From the NCBI GenBank assembly GCA_951799425.1, contig OX637409.1, positions 21,376,460 to 21,440,459 of the forward strand: 64,000 nucleotides of DNA, given 5' to 3'. The translations under genes and the position numbers were made by a program. Each line of letters begins with the position of its first letter. The first letter of the stretch is position 1. Source of the stretch: Ilex aquifolium (taxonomy: Eukaryota > Streptophyta > Magnoliopsida > Aquifoliales > Aquifoliaceae). Shown piece by piece: positions 52,901-63,320 of this stretch. The notes beneath the pieces are model-generated. The model saw only the letters and a list, made by a program, of their open reading frames with translations. It had not been told where the DNA came from and made no database searches.

Positions 52901-55900
52901 TAAGCCAATGGGAAAATCCACTCTTAATAGAACCAGTTTCAGCTGGATTTGTTGATTTATTGGAGTGCAGCACCCGAGCATTAGGAGAGTTATCAGATGG
53001 AGCAATCAGTGCTGCCCCGTCACCTATAAGGCCAGCAAAAGTTACTACTTGTATTGTGTCTGGTGGAATTGTCAACCAAGTCTCCTTTTCTAGTACCATT
53101 TTCAGCGCCTGCCAAGAAATGCTCATGTTGGTCATATTCTTAAATCATAAATGCATTGATATTGTAGTATGGTACGACATAAAGTACTAGTTAATGCCCG
53201 AAATTTGAATACTGATAGGAGTCATTAGAACATGAAAAAGACATCATGCACAAGCCAACAGACAAAAAAGTGGCTGCTGAGCTGAAACAACTCCATCCAA
53301 TCCTTTTTCTAGACACACCCAACACACAGGAAAAAAAAAAAAAAGAATAAAACAGTAGAAGAAATGACACAAAAAAAAGAATAAGAGGTTAGTGGCTCAT
53401 ACTCCATGGGCTTAATGGAGAAATCTTGTGGAGTGCTCCAGATAAGATCTAATATAAAACACCTCAATCAATAAAATAATGACGAAAGAAGCAAAAAAAA
53501 GAAAGACAAAATAAAGTCTTCAAGAGAGTCTTCCCAACACTAATCTGCAGATGTAGGTCTTAAGACTGAAGAAAAGTGGCAGTGCAAAAACTTCGGACTG
53601 TATGTATAACTAGTTAAAAATTGTGTGCCATCACAATTTTTTCCAAAATCCACAAAGATGATACACAAATATATTTGTGTCCTGTTCTTGAACATTCCAA
53701 ATACGCACAATGCATGACAAACTGGCCAACCATGCAACTGGGAATGCAAAGTTAAAAAAATGTTGGATGCCTAGCATTTTTCTATTTTATTATTTTTCCC
53801 TGGCAAGAACGCATTGCATACATCATACAAATTATAATACAAACATGTCAAAACAAACAATAAATAAGAATGTTATGGAGCAATAGATGATTAACCAACT
53901 TACATATATATTTTGCCGATGAAAAGCTACAAAATAATTCTCACATACGGCTTTCACTTTTTGCCTGAACTCAACTGCTTCAACCCCACAAAAAGCTTCC
54001 CCAGCCAAGATAAAGATATTTAGATCTTCATAATTTCTCAAAAATTGGTGAATGCTGGTAGAACAAACAGCCGTAGAAGAAAGCAACACTGATACACGGC
54101 TGGTGGTAAGATGCCAAAGATTCTTCCGGCCTCTCTGTAAGGTTTGTGAAACAAATGCTGTGGCATCCTTCCGCAACTGGAACCAGGGGGATCCACTGCT
54201 TGATGCTGCACTCCCACCATCCCTTGTCTCTTCAGCTGAGTCAGGAGGATCTATATACATGGAGCCATTGGATCCAGTAGCATCAGATAAAGAGGTGGTA
54301 GTTGTTGATGGTTCCTCCATGGACGAACAAATGGGCAATCTATCTACGGATTCAGAGAGTAAACCATCATCTGCCTGGGAATTTGAAGAATTTCTTGTTG
54401 TGGAATCAACAGGCTTAACATCCTCTGAAAATCCAGAAACATCACCTTGCTTCTGATTTATAGCAAGTATTTGGCATGCTGAAACCTGTGACAAAAATAT
54501 AGAAGCTCCATAAAGACCAACGGATACACCATTTAACAGAGAAAAAAATATAACAACTTTGACAAAAGACCGAGTTAGGCATGCATCAAGAACAAACAGC
54601 CAAAAACCATCCAGAGAAGAACAACACATAAACATACTTTGCCAGGAACAAATTTAAAACCACATATGAAAAGTCATTATCAATATTACTTAGGTGAATT
54701 GAATTTTCAGTAGTAGAAGCTTTAGTAACAGGTTGATTATAAATATGGCTGCAATTACTATGAAACATGGATATTTCGTTAAGGTTAGCGTATGTGTAGC
54801 GGACACAATACTCGTTGGATACTCGAAGATATGTATCAGATACACATCATACATATCAGACAATAAATAAAATATGTGGATACTTCGCGGATACTTTTAT
54901 ATGCAAAACAATATATATAATTTTTAATTTTAATCTTTTCCTCCTTTTAAATTCACATGCTATATAATACAACAACAAAAATCCATATGACTTTGAAGAC
55001 ACATGATTGTTTTTTAAGTATTGTCCATTATCGCATGTCAAATGAGTATAAATGAGGTAATTACATTAAAGACTTGGCACCAAATATTTCTAAGCAAACC
55101 AACTAGTTAATTGTTGGTTCTGATTCCTTTACTTAGTCACATTAACTTTGTGGATGTATCATAATGAGACAATAAATTACCTTTTTTCAAAGTGAAAATT
55201 GTAAAAAGAAAAAGGAAAACCAACATTCAAAGCATTAATAAGGACAAATGATTGAAAGGGTCGAGTACATGGCCACCAAAATGCAAGCCTAATCATGTAA
55301 AAACAACAATTTCAGTCACTTGGCAAAACTATGTGATTAAAATCTAAACGATAAGAGGAAACCACAGAGAGCAACCATGGTGAAGTTCACCTCACTTGCC
55401 GGCTGGAAGCTCATGATTGCATAATATGAACACATCAAATTGAAAACTGCAGCCAATGTTGCTAACAAACACTGTCTAAACTTGGATTCAGGTATCCGAA
55501 GGCATAGATCACTGTAGGTAAGTCTGGCACTGGAAAGTGAAGTTAAATTAAGAATGAAATAAAAATAGAGCAACAGTTATAAACGACAAACAAGGGATGC
55601 CAAGACAAAGAAACCATACCTAGTACTTTGCATACTGGTAGTTTCCAGATCCTGTCAAATTTAAGCAGCCACCTTGGTGAATAAGTTGCCGTAAGTGAGA
55701 AAATGAATACTCTAGAGCTCTAGAATACACGTATTAATAGATAATAGCAAGATAATAAATTTACCAGAAAGAAAGAAACAACAAAACATGATAGATGATG
55801 TAATTGTTCAAGCAATCATGGCATCAACATGGGTGCACAAATCAGAGATTTTATTTTTCTGGAATATGTATGTCTTAAACACACCCCAACCTTTTGGAGC

Positions 55901-56035
55901 TAGCTGGAAATATCATTTAAGCCAACAGCTGATCACCTTTAATCAAAGATTAAACAAGTGTGAAGTTCAATTTAGAAGCTGGAGTGTGTCATTTGGTACA
56001 TACAAGCGTACCTTTTTTTCTGTCACGTATATGAT

Positions 56036-56073
<38 letters not shown>

Positions 56074-56691
56074 ACAGAATAATTTAAACTTTGAAAAAAA
56101 AAAACAATTTTTTTTCCAGTAAGTTCAAATTTTAAAAGCAAAACAGTTCATTTGCACTGTGCCAGACAACCCCTTTCGAATTGCCAGGAGTTACACATCA
56201 GTACAGCATCCCAGGGATGTAGTGTCCAGAATGTTTTCTTTGCTAAGGTCACAGCTCTGTGGTCCTCTCTCTCAGCATGTCCAAACAGATACCCTAAAGA
56301 ATATGTTGCAGTTATGGTGGAACATCAAACTTACTAATTCTAGTGTGTATCAAACTGCAATCACTCATACGTAATGATCTACTGCTGATAAACGAAGTTT
56401 ATACTTTACCTCACATATTCGTATTCAACGTAATTATTTTGCAAGTAATATAGTATCACAATTTAAGTTAGACAATGATAACAGTTAACAACACCTTCTC
56501 TTATTTACTCTATCGCGCTGCTTCAGTAACTGATTCAATGCAACATACTGATATTCATTACACCAACATACCTCTTGCACAATATTCTTCAAAACAGAGT
56601 GAGTTTCCGAAAGAACCTCCTGCATAAAGAAGCTTTGCATCTTTTCAGCAAGACCAGAAACATCCCCGATTAATGCATAAGCATCAACTAC
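43924..56691 (-). CDS. syndetin / VPS50-like EARP complex subunit, C-terminal part
   Basis: Fifteen exons (high to low) close in phase to 792 codons plus TAA: 56691-56572, 55651-55620, 55529-55391, 54485-53904, 53108-52573, 52497-52434, 52031-51819, 51084-50959, 50148-50078, 47338-47276, 46213-46141, 44661-44542, 44438-44361, 44189-44139, 44034-43924. The first one starts VVDAYALIGDVSGLAEK, which in this family lies well inside the protein, so the N-terminal Vps54-like coiled-coil region is off the right edge. A Ser/Asp-rich linker (exons 4-5) separates it from the conserved C-terminal domain (DUF2451, with EDFYAHL, RTTARLLLHI, YVDRIANAKWEV, LPETEYVHWA). Syndetin is a subunit of the endosome-associated tether that recycles cargo to the plasma membrane in animals; the plant role is inferred. 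The first visible exon is preceded by an intron longer than 7.3 kb that holds a Gypsy element. Confidence 0.92.
46599..46619. repeat. poly-C run in syndetin intron
   Basis: About 18-20 consecutive C bases, followed by a CT-rich stretch. Simple repeat only; assembly length may be unreliable here. Confidence 0.85.
47555..47730. repeat. dispersed repeat copy ('cgaaacatttccgttt')
   Basis: Contains cgaaacatttccgttttcaa then ggagaccgaaacgaat, and a second close variant about 130 bp later (47690-47722). The same string appears at 63906-63962 in another intron of the same gene. Family unknown; looks like a short tandem-containing dispersed repeat. Confidence 0.65.
47750..48005 (-). repeat. LINE 3' fragment in syndetin intron
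   Basis: The phrase ggggttggctacatgaat followed by 'ggtaccacattactcttcct' is a variant of the 'GGGTCGGCTACATGAATC' sequence found near the 3' ends of RTE-like LINEs and related to the strings at 32285 and 35365. No coding part is recognisable. Confidence 0.45.
48303..48413 (-). mobile_element. tRNA-derived SINE fragment in syndetin intron
   Basis: On the minus strand the sequence starts GGGCCTTGGTGTAGCAGTGA (A-box like) and has TGTTCGAGTCGC (B-box like) about 45 bp later, then 'aacctctgcggatgcg' and a G-rich tail. This matches the general layout of plant Au-type SINEs. The poly-C tract at about 48306-48319 replaces a normal tail. No target duplication was identified. Confidence 0.65.
56039..56071. 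repeat. (GA)n microsatellite
   Basis: A pure AG run of about 33 bp between two syndetin exons. Confidence 0.95.
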
Positions 56692-58119
56692 CTGCAAGGC
56701 ATTCCAATAGTTTAATTTAATTTTGGATTTGCACAACAACAAAAATTGAAAAATACAACATTATATGCAAGTATGCAACATATGTTTGTTCGTTCCTTTC
56801 AGATAACATGGATGATTGTTTTAGTGGTTGCTATAGCATGACATAGCGCGGCAAAGCATTTTGCTTTCGCTAACAGTGCAAAGCACAGCTGGTACTTATT
56901 TTTTGGTTTACTTCTGTACATGCAAATTTTCCTAGACAGAGACCCCACGGATATGGAAAACTCAAAACTTCTCCAATATATCATTGCCCAGAAATCCTAC
57001 CTGACGAACTGTCAATTTGAGAACTCATCAATCTGTCAAACTTTCCCATTAAGTTTTTGGATACAAAGTCTTATGACCATGGCAAATGATCATCAATATT
57101 TCCTCTTCTCTATTACAGAAAGATGCTCAAATCTCAATAGCTGTAATACCAAGATCATGACTCTCTGCTCTTGCAATTCAAAAAATAATTGCAGCTGCTC
57201 CAATTATGTAGTGCAAAAGCAAAGACCAGAAAATTTGAAGTACAGAGTTTATAATGATACTGGACATAGTTAAATCCAGTTTTTCTTAATCTCAGACAAA
57301 ATAAAAAAAAATACGCACTTACTAAAATGGCTTATGTTATAAAAAGGAGAGCCCGCTAACAGAAACCAAGCATGTCCTATCTAACAGGACCGTCGAGCTC
57401 GACATCAAACAGTCTGATTTCACAAAACAGTCACTGTTCACTTGTGCTGTCAAGACCAGATGAGGCGTAACTACTACATTTTTTCCAAACTGCAAAAGCC
57501 ACGTGTGGATTTGCAATATAGTATAAAAAATTAGAAAATTAAAGATGCCGGCTTAAAACTGGAAATCTAAAAGATGTGATAAAATATTCTGTTTTAATCC
57601 AAGTACATTGTAGATCCTGTGCCACTACACCTTTTCTTAGGAGTCCTTAAGCTTTTATGATATTACAGTGCTTCCTTTGCACTATATGGTGAAGGATAAA
57701 TTTATCAATTTTAAATCCCAAGAAATGTGTACTTAATGTCTTGTTTCCTGTGTAAATAAATATTACTTCTTGTGCATTTTGCTCACATTTATTAGATATC
57801 ATGCCTCTCATTTTATATTCTACTAAGTAATTTTGAGATTTAAATCGTACGAAACAACATACCATAATATTAAATTTATAGGAATCAATAAATCAGAGGG
57901 TACATGATTCGACAAATATTTCACCTATACTCACTCTATATGACCTTGTAAAAAACAAAGACAGCATATTGCTATGTACAACATTTAGATTAAGCTACAT
58001 CCAGATGGCATATATTCAAGTCCTAGAATACAAAATATCTACCTCCCTTTTTAAAAATTCCTTTTATTGCTGAGACATGGGGAGAATAGAGTTTATGTGC
58101 ATTAATTTAGAAGGGTATA
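56692..58119 (-). other. syndetin intron, left of the Gypsy element
   Basis: Starts with the acceptor of the exon at 56572-56691 (CTTGCAG). No further syndetin exon could be found here, nor any gene on the other strand. Frames of 60-117 codons in it show no family features. Confidence 0.5.
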
Positions 58120-58481
58120 TGTTAGGCCACAAGTGCGTTTTACCTATTCTAGACGCAAGGATAATCTGAGAAAAACCATAAGCTGAAGTCTGTTATGGAT
58201 TTGCTGGCTGATTTCTGTTATGATCCTTATGGATGTGCTGGCATTTTTTATGTGTGATTCACGGTTTTGGTTTGTGGAGGGGAGGAGAATATATAGGAGA
58301 AGGTTAGTTAGTGTGAGGGTGTGAATTGTCTTGTTTTGTATTGAGCTTGCTCATCTTGGAGAGTTCCTAGCCTCTCGAACGCTGGGATATTCAGTGCTAG
58401 AATAAATTTCTCCCTAATACCTCACTCTTGTTTCTTTTGTTACTCATTGATAATTCTAGAATAGCTATTCAGTGTGTATCA
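58120..58481 (+). repeat. 5' LTR of the Gypsy element
   Basis: Contains a TATA-like aatatatagg near 58288-58297 and a polyadenylation-like gaataaattt near 58400-58410. Differs from the 3' LTR at about LTR positions 42 and 52 (A here, G in the 3' copy). Confidence 0.96.
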
Positions 58482-58483
58482 AA

Positions 58484-58496
58484 TTGGTATCAGAGC
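58484..58496 (+). other. primer-binding site (tRNA-iMet)
   Basis: TTGGTATCAGAGC starts two bases after the 5' LTR. TGGTATCAGAGC is the standard plant retrotransposon site complementary to the 3' end of initiator methionine tRNA. Confidence 0.93.
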
Positions 58497-58511
58497 AATC
58501 GTACCTGGAAT

Positions 58512-61500
58512 ATGGCAGCCAAGAATGTTGCTCAGCGGATAGATTCTATGGAGGAAATGGTTGGAGCCGTACAAGAGGAGTTCCATCGTGAAGTGGGAAC
58601 GTTGAAGGAGGAGGTACAGAACATGAACAAATTATTTGAACAATTCCTCAAATCGCAAGAAGATACAACTCGAGCAGGTTCCGCTTCGTACAAGAGCGAA
58701 TCTCATGGAGACCATGGTGTAGGTGGCGGCTCGAATTCAGGCGGATTTCGCCATGAAGCTCGATTCCGAAGGCTGGAGATGCCGCTGTTCGAAGGCTCAA
58801 ATCCGGATGGCTGGATCTTGAAGGCAGAACGCTATTTTACCCTTCATAGGCTGACTAATGAAGAGAAGCTTGAGGCGGCGATTATGGCGTTCGAAGGAGA
58901 TGCCCTACTGTGGTATCAATGGGAAAACCGGAAACGATCGATTATCTTATGGGAAGAGATGAAGATGCTCCTCTTGAAGCAGTTCCGAACGACCCAAGCT
59001 GGCTCCCTTCATGAGCAGTGGTTGGCTCTGGTTCAGGACGGCAGTGTGCAGGAGTATCGCCGGCGTTTCATCGAGCTGTCGGCACCGCTAGAGCATGTGT
59101 CTGATGAATTGGCCCTAGGTATGTTTATCAATGGGTTAAAACCCGAAATTAAGGTTGAGGTCCGAATTTTGGAACCCAGTAACTTGGGTCGGGCCATGGA
59201 CTTGGCCCAAAAGATAGAAGATAAAATATGGGTAACTAAAGCCCATAAACCGACCATTGGGTTTCATCGAACAGGGGGTTTGATACAGGGCACCATCCAC
59301 CACCGAAACAATGCCGAAACTCCTCGCTCAGGCGTTGGGGGAAATCGATCGTCAGGGAAGTTCGCCGGAGAGGTGCGAAGACTCTCGGATTCGGAACTTC
59401 AGAGAAAACGAGAGAAAGGGTTGTGCTATCGGTGTGATGAAAAGTGGGCACCTGGGCATTTCTGCAAGAAGAAGGAATTGAGTGTCCTTCTTACCTATGA
59501 TGGAGAAGACGAAGAACAGGCTGAGGGCGAAGAGGCGGAACCCACACCGGAGGTGACTGAGTGCAACCAAATGGCAGAAGTATCACTTAGTTCGGTGGTG
59601 GGTCTGACTAATCCAAAGACGATGAAATTGAAGGGGGTGATTGGCGATCAGGAGGTTGTGGTTTTGATTGATCCCGGCGCAACCCATAATTTCATTTCCT
59701 TGGACCTGGTAAATAGAGTCCAGATACCCATTGTTAAAACCGAGGGTTTTGGAGTGGCTATGGGAACCGGTGATATGGTGCGTGGAGAAGGCTTATGCCG
59801 AGGAGTCTCACTCCACCTACAGGGGATCAATATTGTGGAGGAATTCTTACCTCTTGGGTTAGGAAGTTCGGATGTAATTCTGGGAATTCAGTGGCTTGAG
59901 ACTTTGGGGATGACTCATACAAACTGGAAGACACAGGTGATGAAATTCAGACTCGGTAATGAGTCCGTCACTCTGCGTGGAGATCCCTCCCTTGGGAAAA
60001 CTCTGGTTTCTCTGAAAGCCATGATGAGAACCATTAAACATGAGGGGGCTGGAATTTTAGTGGAGCTCAATCAATTGGAAGGTCTGAAGGAAGAGAGTTC
60101 TGAGGTACCGCAATTTCTCCACCAAATTGTGATAGATTATACAACTGTCTTTGATATGCCAGTGGGATTACCTCCTATCAGGGGGCGTGAACATTCGATT
60201 GTACTTACGGAAGGCAGCCAACCAGTTAGTGTCCGGCCATATCGATATGCTCACGCCCAGAAAGGTGAGATTGAGAGATTGATCAAGGAAATGCTGGCTG
60301 CTGGAATCGTTCAAGTCAGCAGTAGCCCCTTCTCTAGTCCGGTTTTGCTGGTTAAGAAGAAGGATGGTTCCTGGCGTTTTTGTGTGGATTATAGGGCTCT
60401 AAACAAGGTCACCGTGCCAGATAAGTATCCCATTCCGGTGATTGATGAGCTCCTTGACGAGCTACATGGAGCGAAAAAATTTTCTAAGATAGATTTGAAG
60501 TCGGGTTATCACCAGATCAGGGTCAGCAGCCAAGATGTCTACAAAACCGCCTTTAGAACTCACGATGGACACTACGAGTTCCTGGTTATGCCTTTCGGGC
60601 TTACAAATGCTCCGGCTACGTTCCAATCATTGATGAATGACCTCTTTCGGCCTTTCCTTCGGAAGTTTGTGTTGGTATTCTTCGATGATATTTTGATCTA
60701 TAGTCCCACGGAGGAGAGCCATCAGCAACACTTAGCCCAAGTGTTGGAAGTTTTGCAAGCTCATAGTTTCTACGCAAATCGAAAGAAATGTGAGTTTGGG
60801 AGGACTCAAGTGGCCTATTTAGGTCATATCATTTCGGGGCAGGGAGTAGCAGCGGATCCAAACAAAATCCAAGCCATGACTTCGTGGCCTACCCCAAAAA
60901 ATTTGAAAACATTGAGAGGATTTCTGGGTTTGACAGGATATTACCGAAAATTTGTGGCTGGATATGCTCGAATTGCGCTGCCATTGACTGATCAGCTTAA
61001 AAAAGATAAGTTTGGGTGGAATCCGGAAGCTGCCGCAGCTTTTGAGGAACTTAAGCAGGCTATGTCCTCAGTCCCGGTCTTGGCAATGCCCGATTTTACT
61101 AAGCCCTTCATCATCGAAACGGATGCTTCGGGGTTCGGGTTAGGAGCTGTTTTAACGCAAGCACAGCAACCAGTGGCTTATTACAGCCAAGTTCTGGGTC
61201 CTCGAGCTCGCCTTAAGTCCATATATGAAAAGGAGTTAATGGCTATTGTGTTTGTAGTGTTGAAATGGCGACCGTACTTGCTAGGACGACGTTTCATTGT
61301 ACGGACAGACCAACAAAGTCTGAAGTTTCTGCTGGAACAACGGATTGTGGGATCCGAATATCAGAAATGGATTACTAAAATTATGGGGTACGATTTCGAC
61401 ATCCAATATCGTAGTGGGGCGAGTAATCGAGTAGCGGATGCGCTTTCACGTGTATCCGATCAAGCGGAATGCTCCACTATGGCTATTCCACAGTGGCAGT

Positions 61501-63020
61501 ACTGGGACACTTTGAAGGTGGAGCTGGCGGATGATCCTTTTCTGAAGAGACTACGGGAGGACATCATTTCCGGTGCACAAAACCATGTGGGGTTTACAGT
61601 GAAACAGGGAATCCTATTCTATAAGGATCGCCTCGTAATTCCGCGGTCCTCCAAGCTCCTTTCTACTCTGATGGGAGAATTTCATTCCACTCCAGTTGGG
61701 GGCCATTCAGGAGAAACAAAAACTTACCAGCGCTTAGCAGCAGAGTTGTATTGGGTAGGCATGCGCAAGGATGTAGCCGGATTTGTAAGAGAATGCACAG
61801 TCTGCCAACAGAACAAGTACTTGGCTATTACTCCCGCTGGATTACTGCAACCCATACCACTGCCGGCGCAGGTTTGGGATGAAGTCACCCTGGATTTTAT
61901 TGAAGGGTTGCCACGTTCCGAGGGTTGGGATACAATCTTGGTAGTGGTGGATCGATTAAGCAAGTATGCTCATTTCATTGGCCTGAAACACCCCTTTACT
62001 GCAGTTACAGTGGCAGGAATCTTTATTCGCGAGATTGTGAGGCTTCATGGTATTCCCCAATCAATCATTTCGGACAGAGACCGAGTGTTCTTGAGCCATT
62101 TCTGGAGTGAGTTGTTTAAGCTGCAAGGTACTACTCTAAAACGAAGCACCGCATACCACCCTCAATCTGATGGACAGACGGAGGTCGTCAATCGTTGTTT
62201 GGAAACTTATCTGCGCTGTTTTGCTTCGGGAAAGCCTAGGAGCTGGGCTCGCTGGTTGGCCTGGGCCGAATATTGGTATAACACCTCTTTTCATTCTTCT
62301 ACTCGCTGCACCCCTTTCCGTGCACTTTATGGCCGCGATCCACCCCCTCTTATTCGATACGATCCAGGAGTTGCCTCGGTGTCTTTGGTAGATCAGTTAT
62401 TGGAGGATCGTGACGCTATTTTGGATGACTTACGGATGCACTTGCTGCAAGCTCAGCAGCGGATGAAACTGCAAGCTGACCTCAAGCGCCACCATGCAGA
62501 ATTCAACGAAGGTGACTTGGTTTTCTTGAAATTGAGACCATACCGGCAGCGCTCACTTGCTCAACGTAAATTTGAGAAACTAGCTGCTCGTTACTACGGT
62601 CCATTCACGATTCTCCAGCGCATCGGGACAGTGGCCTACAAGCTAGAGCTGCCCCAGACAGCAGCAATTCATCCCGTCTTCCACATTTCGCAGCTGCGTC
62701 CCGCACGTGGAATCTCTTCCTCGTCTCCAGTTTTACCACCCCAATTAACCCCGGACCTTGAACTAGTGGTGGAACCGGAGGAAGTGCTGGGAGTACGTCC
62801 TAAAGTTCAAGGACAGCCAGGAGATGTTGAAGTGTTGCTGAAATGGAAGTCACTTCCAGAGTATGAAGCAACGTGGGAGGACTTTCACTTGATCCAACAA
62901 CAATTTCCTGATTTTCCCCTTGAGGACAAGGTGAATGTTTGGGCGAGGGGTAATGTTAGGCCACAAGTGCGTTTTACCTATTCTAGACGCAAGGGTAATC
63001 TGGGAAAAACCATAAGCTGA
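58512..63020 (+). CDS. gag-pol: Gypsy chromovirus gag-pol polyprotein
   Basis: An uninterrupted frame of 1502 codons from the ATG at 58512 (MAAKNVAQR); an upstream in-frame ATG at 58428 lies inside the LTR and is less likely. Order: coiled-coil and gag domain (about 1-250), degenerate zinc knuckle C305-X2-C308...H316-X-C318, protease with IDPGATHNF (Asp387), reverse transcriptase with FFDDILIYS (Asp725, Asp726), RNase H (IETDASGFGLG, Asp871), integrase with HHCC region and DDE residues Asp1128, Asp1188, Glu1224 (spacing 59 and 35), and a C-terminal chromodomain (VLLKWKSLPEYEATWED, about 1438-1458). The last 67 bases run into the 3' LTR, where the stop codon lies. All enzymatic parts look intact except for a Pro after the protease Asp where Ser or Thr is common. 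Confidence 0.96.
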   Translation: MAAKNVAQRIDSMEEMVGAVQEEFHREVGTLKEEVQNMNKLFEQFLKSQEDTTRAGSASYKSESHGDHGVGGGSNSGGFRHEARFRRLEMPLFEGSNPDGWILKAERYFTLHRLTNEEKLEAAIMAFEGDALLWYQWENRKRSIILWEEMKMLLLKQFRTTQAGSLHEQWLALVQDGSVQEYRRRFIELSAPLEHVSDELALGMFINGLKPEIKVEVRILEPSNLGRAMDLAQKIEDKIWVTKAHKPTIGFHRTGGLIQGTIHHRNNAETPRSGVGGNRSSGKFAGEVRRLSDSELQRKREKGLCYRCDEKWAPGHFCKKKELSVLLTYDGEDEEQAEGEEAEPTPEVTECNQMAEVSLSSVVGLTNPKTMKLKGVIGDQEVVVLIDPGATHNFISLDLVNRVQIPIVKTEGFGVAMGTGDMVRGEGLCRGVSLHLQGINIVEEFLPLGLGSSDVILGIQWLETLGMTHTNWKTQVMKFRLGNESVTLRGDPSLGKTLVSLKAMMRTIKHEGAGILVELNQLEGLKEESSEVPQFLHQIVIDYTTVFDMPVGLPPIRGREHSIVLTEGSQPVSVRPYRYAHAQKGEIERLIKEMLAAGIVQVSSSPFSSPVLLVKKKDGSWRFCVDYRALNKVTVPDKYPIPVIDELLDELHGAKKFSKIDLKSGYHQIRVSSQDVYKTAFRTHDGHYEFLVMPFGLTNAPATFQSLMNDLFRPFLRKFVLVFFDDILIYSPTEESHQQHLAQVLEVLQAHSFYANRKKCEFGRTQVAYLGHIISGQGVAADPNKIQAMTSWPTPKNLKTLRGFLGLTGYYRKFVAGYARIALPLTDQLKKDKFGWNPEAAAAFEELKQAMSSVPVLAMPDFTKPFIIETDASGFGLGAVLTQAQQPVAYYSQVLGPRARLKSIYEKELMAIVFVVLKWRPYLLGRRFIVRTDQQSLKFLLEQRIVGSEYQKWITKIMGYDFDIQYRSGASNRVADALSRVSDQAECSTMAIPQWQYWDTLKVELADDPFLKRLREDIISGAQNHVGFTVKQGILFYKDRLVIPRSSKLLSTLMGEFHSTPVGGHSGETKTYQRLAAELYWVGMRKDVAGFVRECTVCQQNKYLAITPAGLLQPIPLPAQVWDEVTLDFIEGLPRSEGWDTILVVVDRLSKYAHFIGLKHPFTAVTVAGIFIREIVRLHGIPQSIISDRDRVFLSHFWSELFKLQGTTLKRSTAYHPQSDGQTEVVNRCLETYLRCFASGKPRSWARWLAWAEYWYNTSFHSSTRCTPFRALYGRDPPPLIRYDPGVASVSLVDQLLEDRDAILDDLRMHLLQAQQRMKLQADLKRHHAEFNEGDLVFLKLRPYRQRSLAQRKFEKLAARYYGPFTILQRIGTVAYKLELPQTAAIHPVFHISQLRPARGISSSSPVLPPQLTPDLELVVEPEEVLGVRPKVQGQPGDVEVLLKWKSLPEYEATWEDFHLIQQQFPDFPLEDKVNVWARGNVRPQVRFTYSRRKGNLGKTIS
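62941..62953 (+). other. polypurine tract of the Gypsy element
   Basis: GGGCGAGGGG followed by TAA directly precedes the 3' LTR. It is purine-rich apart from one C, and overlaps the gag-pol coding frame. Confidence 0.65.
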
Positions 63021-63315
63021 AGTCTGTTATGGATTTGCTGGCTGATTTCTGTTATGATCCTTATGGATGTGCTGGCATTTTTTATGTGTGATTCACGGTT
63101 TTGGTTTGTGGAGGGGAGGAGAATATATAGGAGAAGGTTAGTTAGTGTGAGGGTGTGAATTGTCTTGTTTTGTATTGAGCTTGCTCATCTTGGAGAGTTC
63201 CTAGCCTCTCGAACGCTGGGATATTCAGTGCTAGAATAAATTTCTCCCTAATACCTCACTCTTGTTTCTTTTGTTACTCATTGATAATTCTAGAATAGCT
63301 ATTCAGTGTGTATCA
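62954..63315 (+). repeat. 3' LTR of the Gypsy element
   Basis: Same length and ends as the 5' LTR, 360 of 362 positions identical by eye. Its first 67 bases also encode the end of the polyprotein. Confidence 0.96.
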
Positions 63316-63320
63316 GTATA

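Larger units (their letters stand above)
58120..63315 (+). mobile_element. full-length Ty3/Gypsy chromovirus (Reina-like)
   Basis: A 5196 bp element with 362 bp LTRs (58120-58481 and 62954-63315), both TGTTAGGCC...GTGTATCA, flanked by the 5 bp duplication GTATA (58115-58119, 63316-63320). The LTRs differ at two positions only. A primer-binding site for initiator tRNA-Met (TGGTATCAGAGC) follows the 5' LTR, one long gag-pol frame fills the interior, and a purine tract precedes the 3' LTR. Small size, single frame and C-terminal chromodomain suit the Reina lineage. It sits in a syndetin intron in antisense orientation. Confidence 0.97.

Noticed and set aside
54052..54456. 134-codon plus-strand frame
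   Set aside because: Antisense of the large syndetin exon 53904-54485.
54785..54860. Repeated 'gatacacatc / gtatcagata' words
   Set aside because: May be a decayed repeat but no boundaries or second copy could be found in the window.
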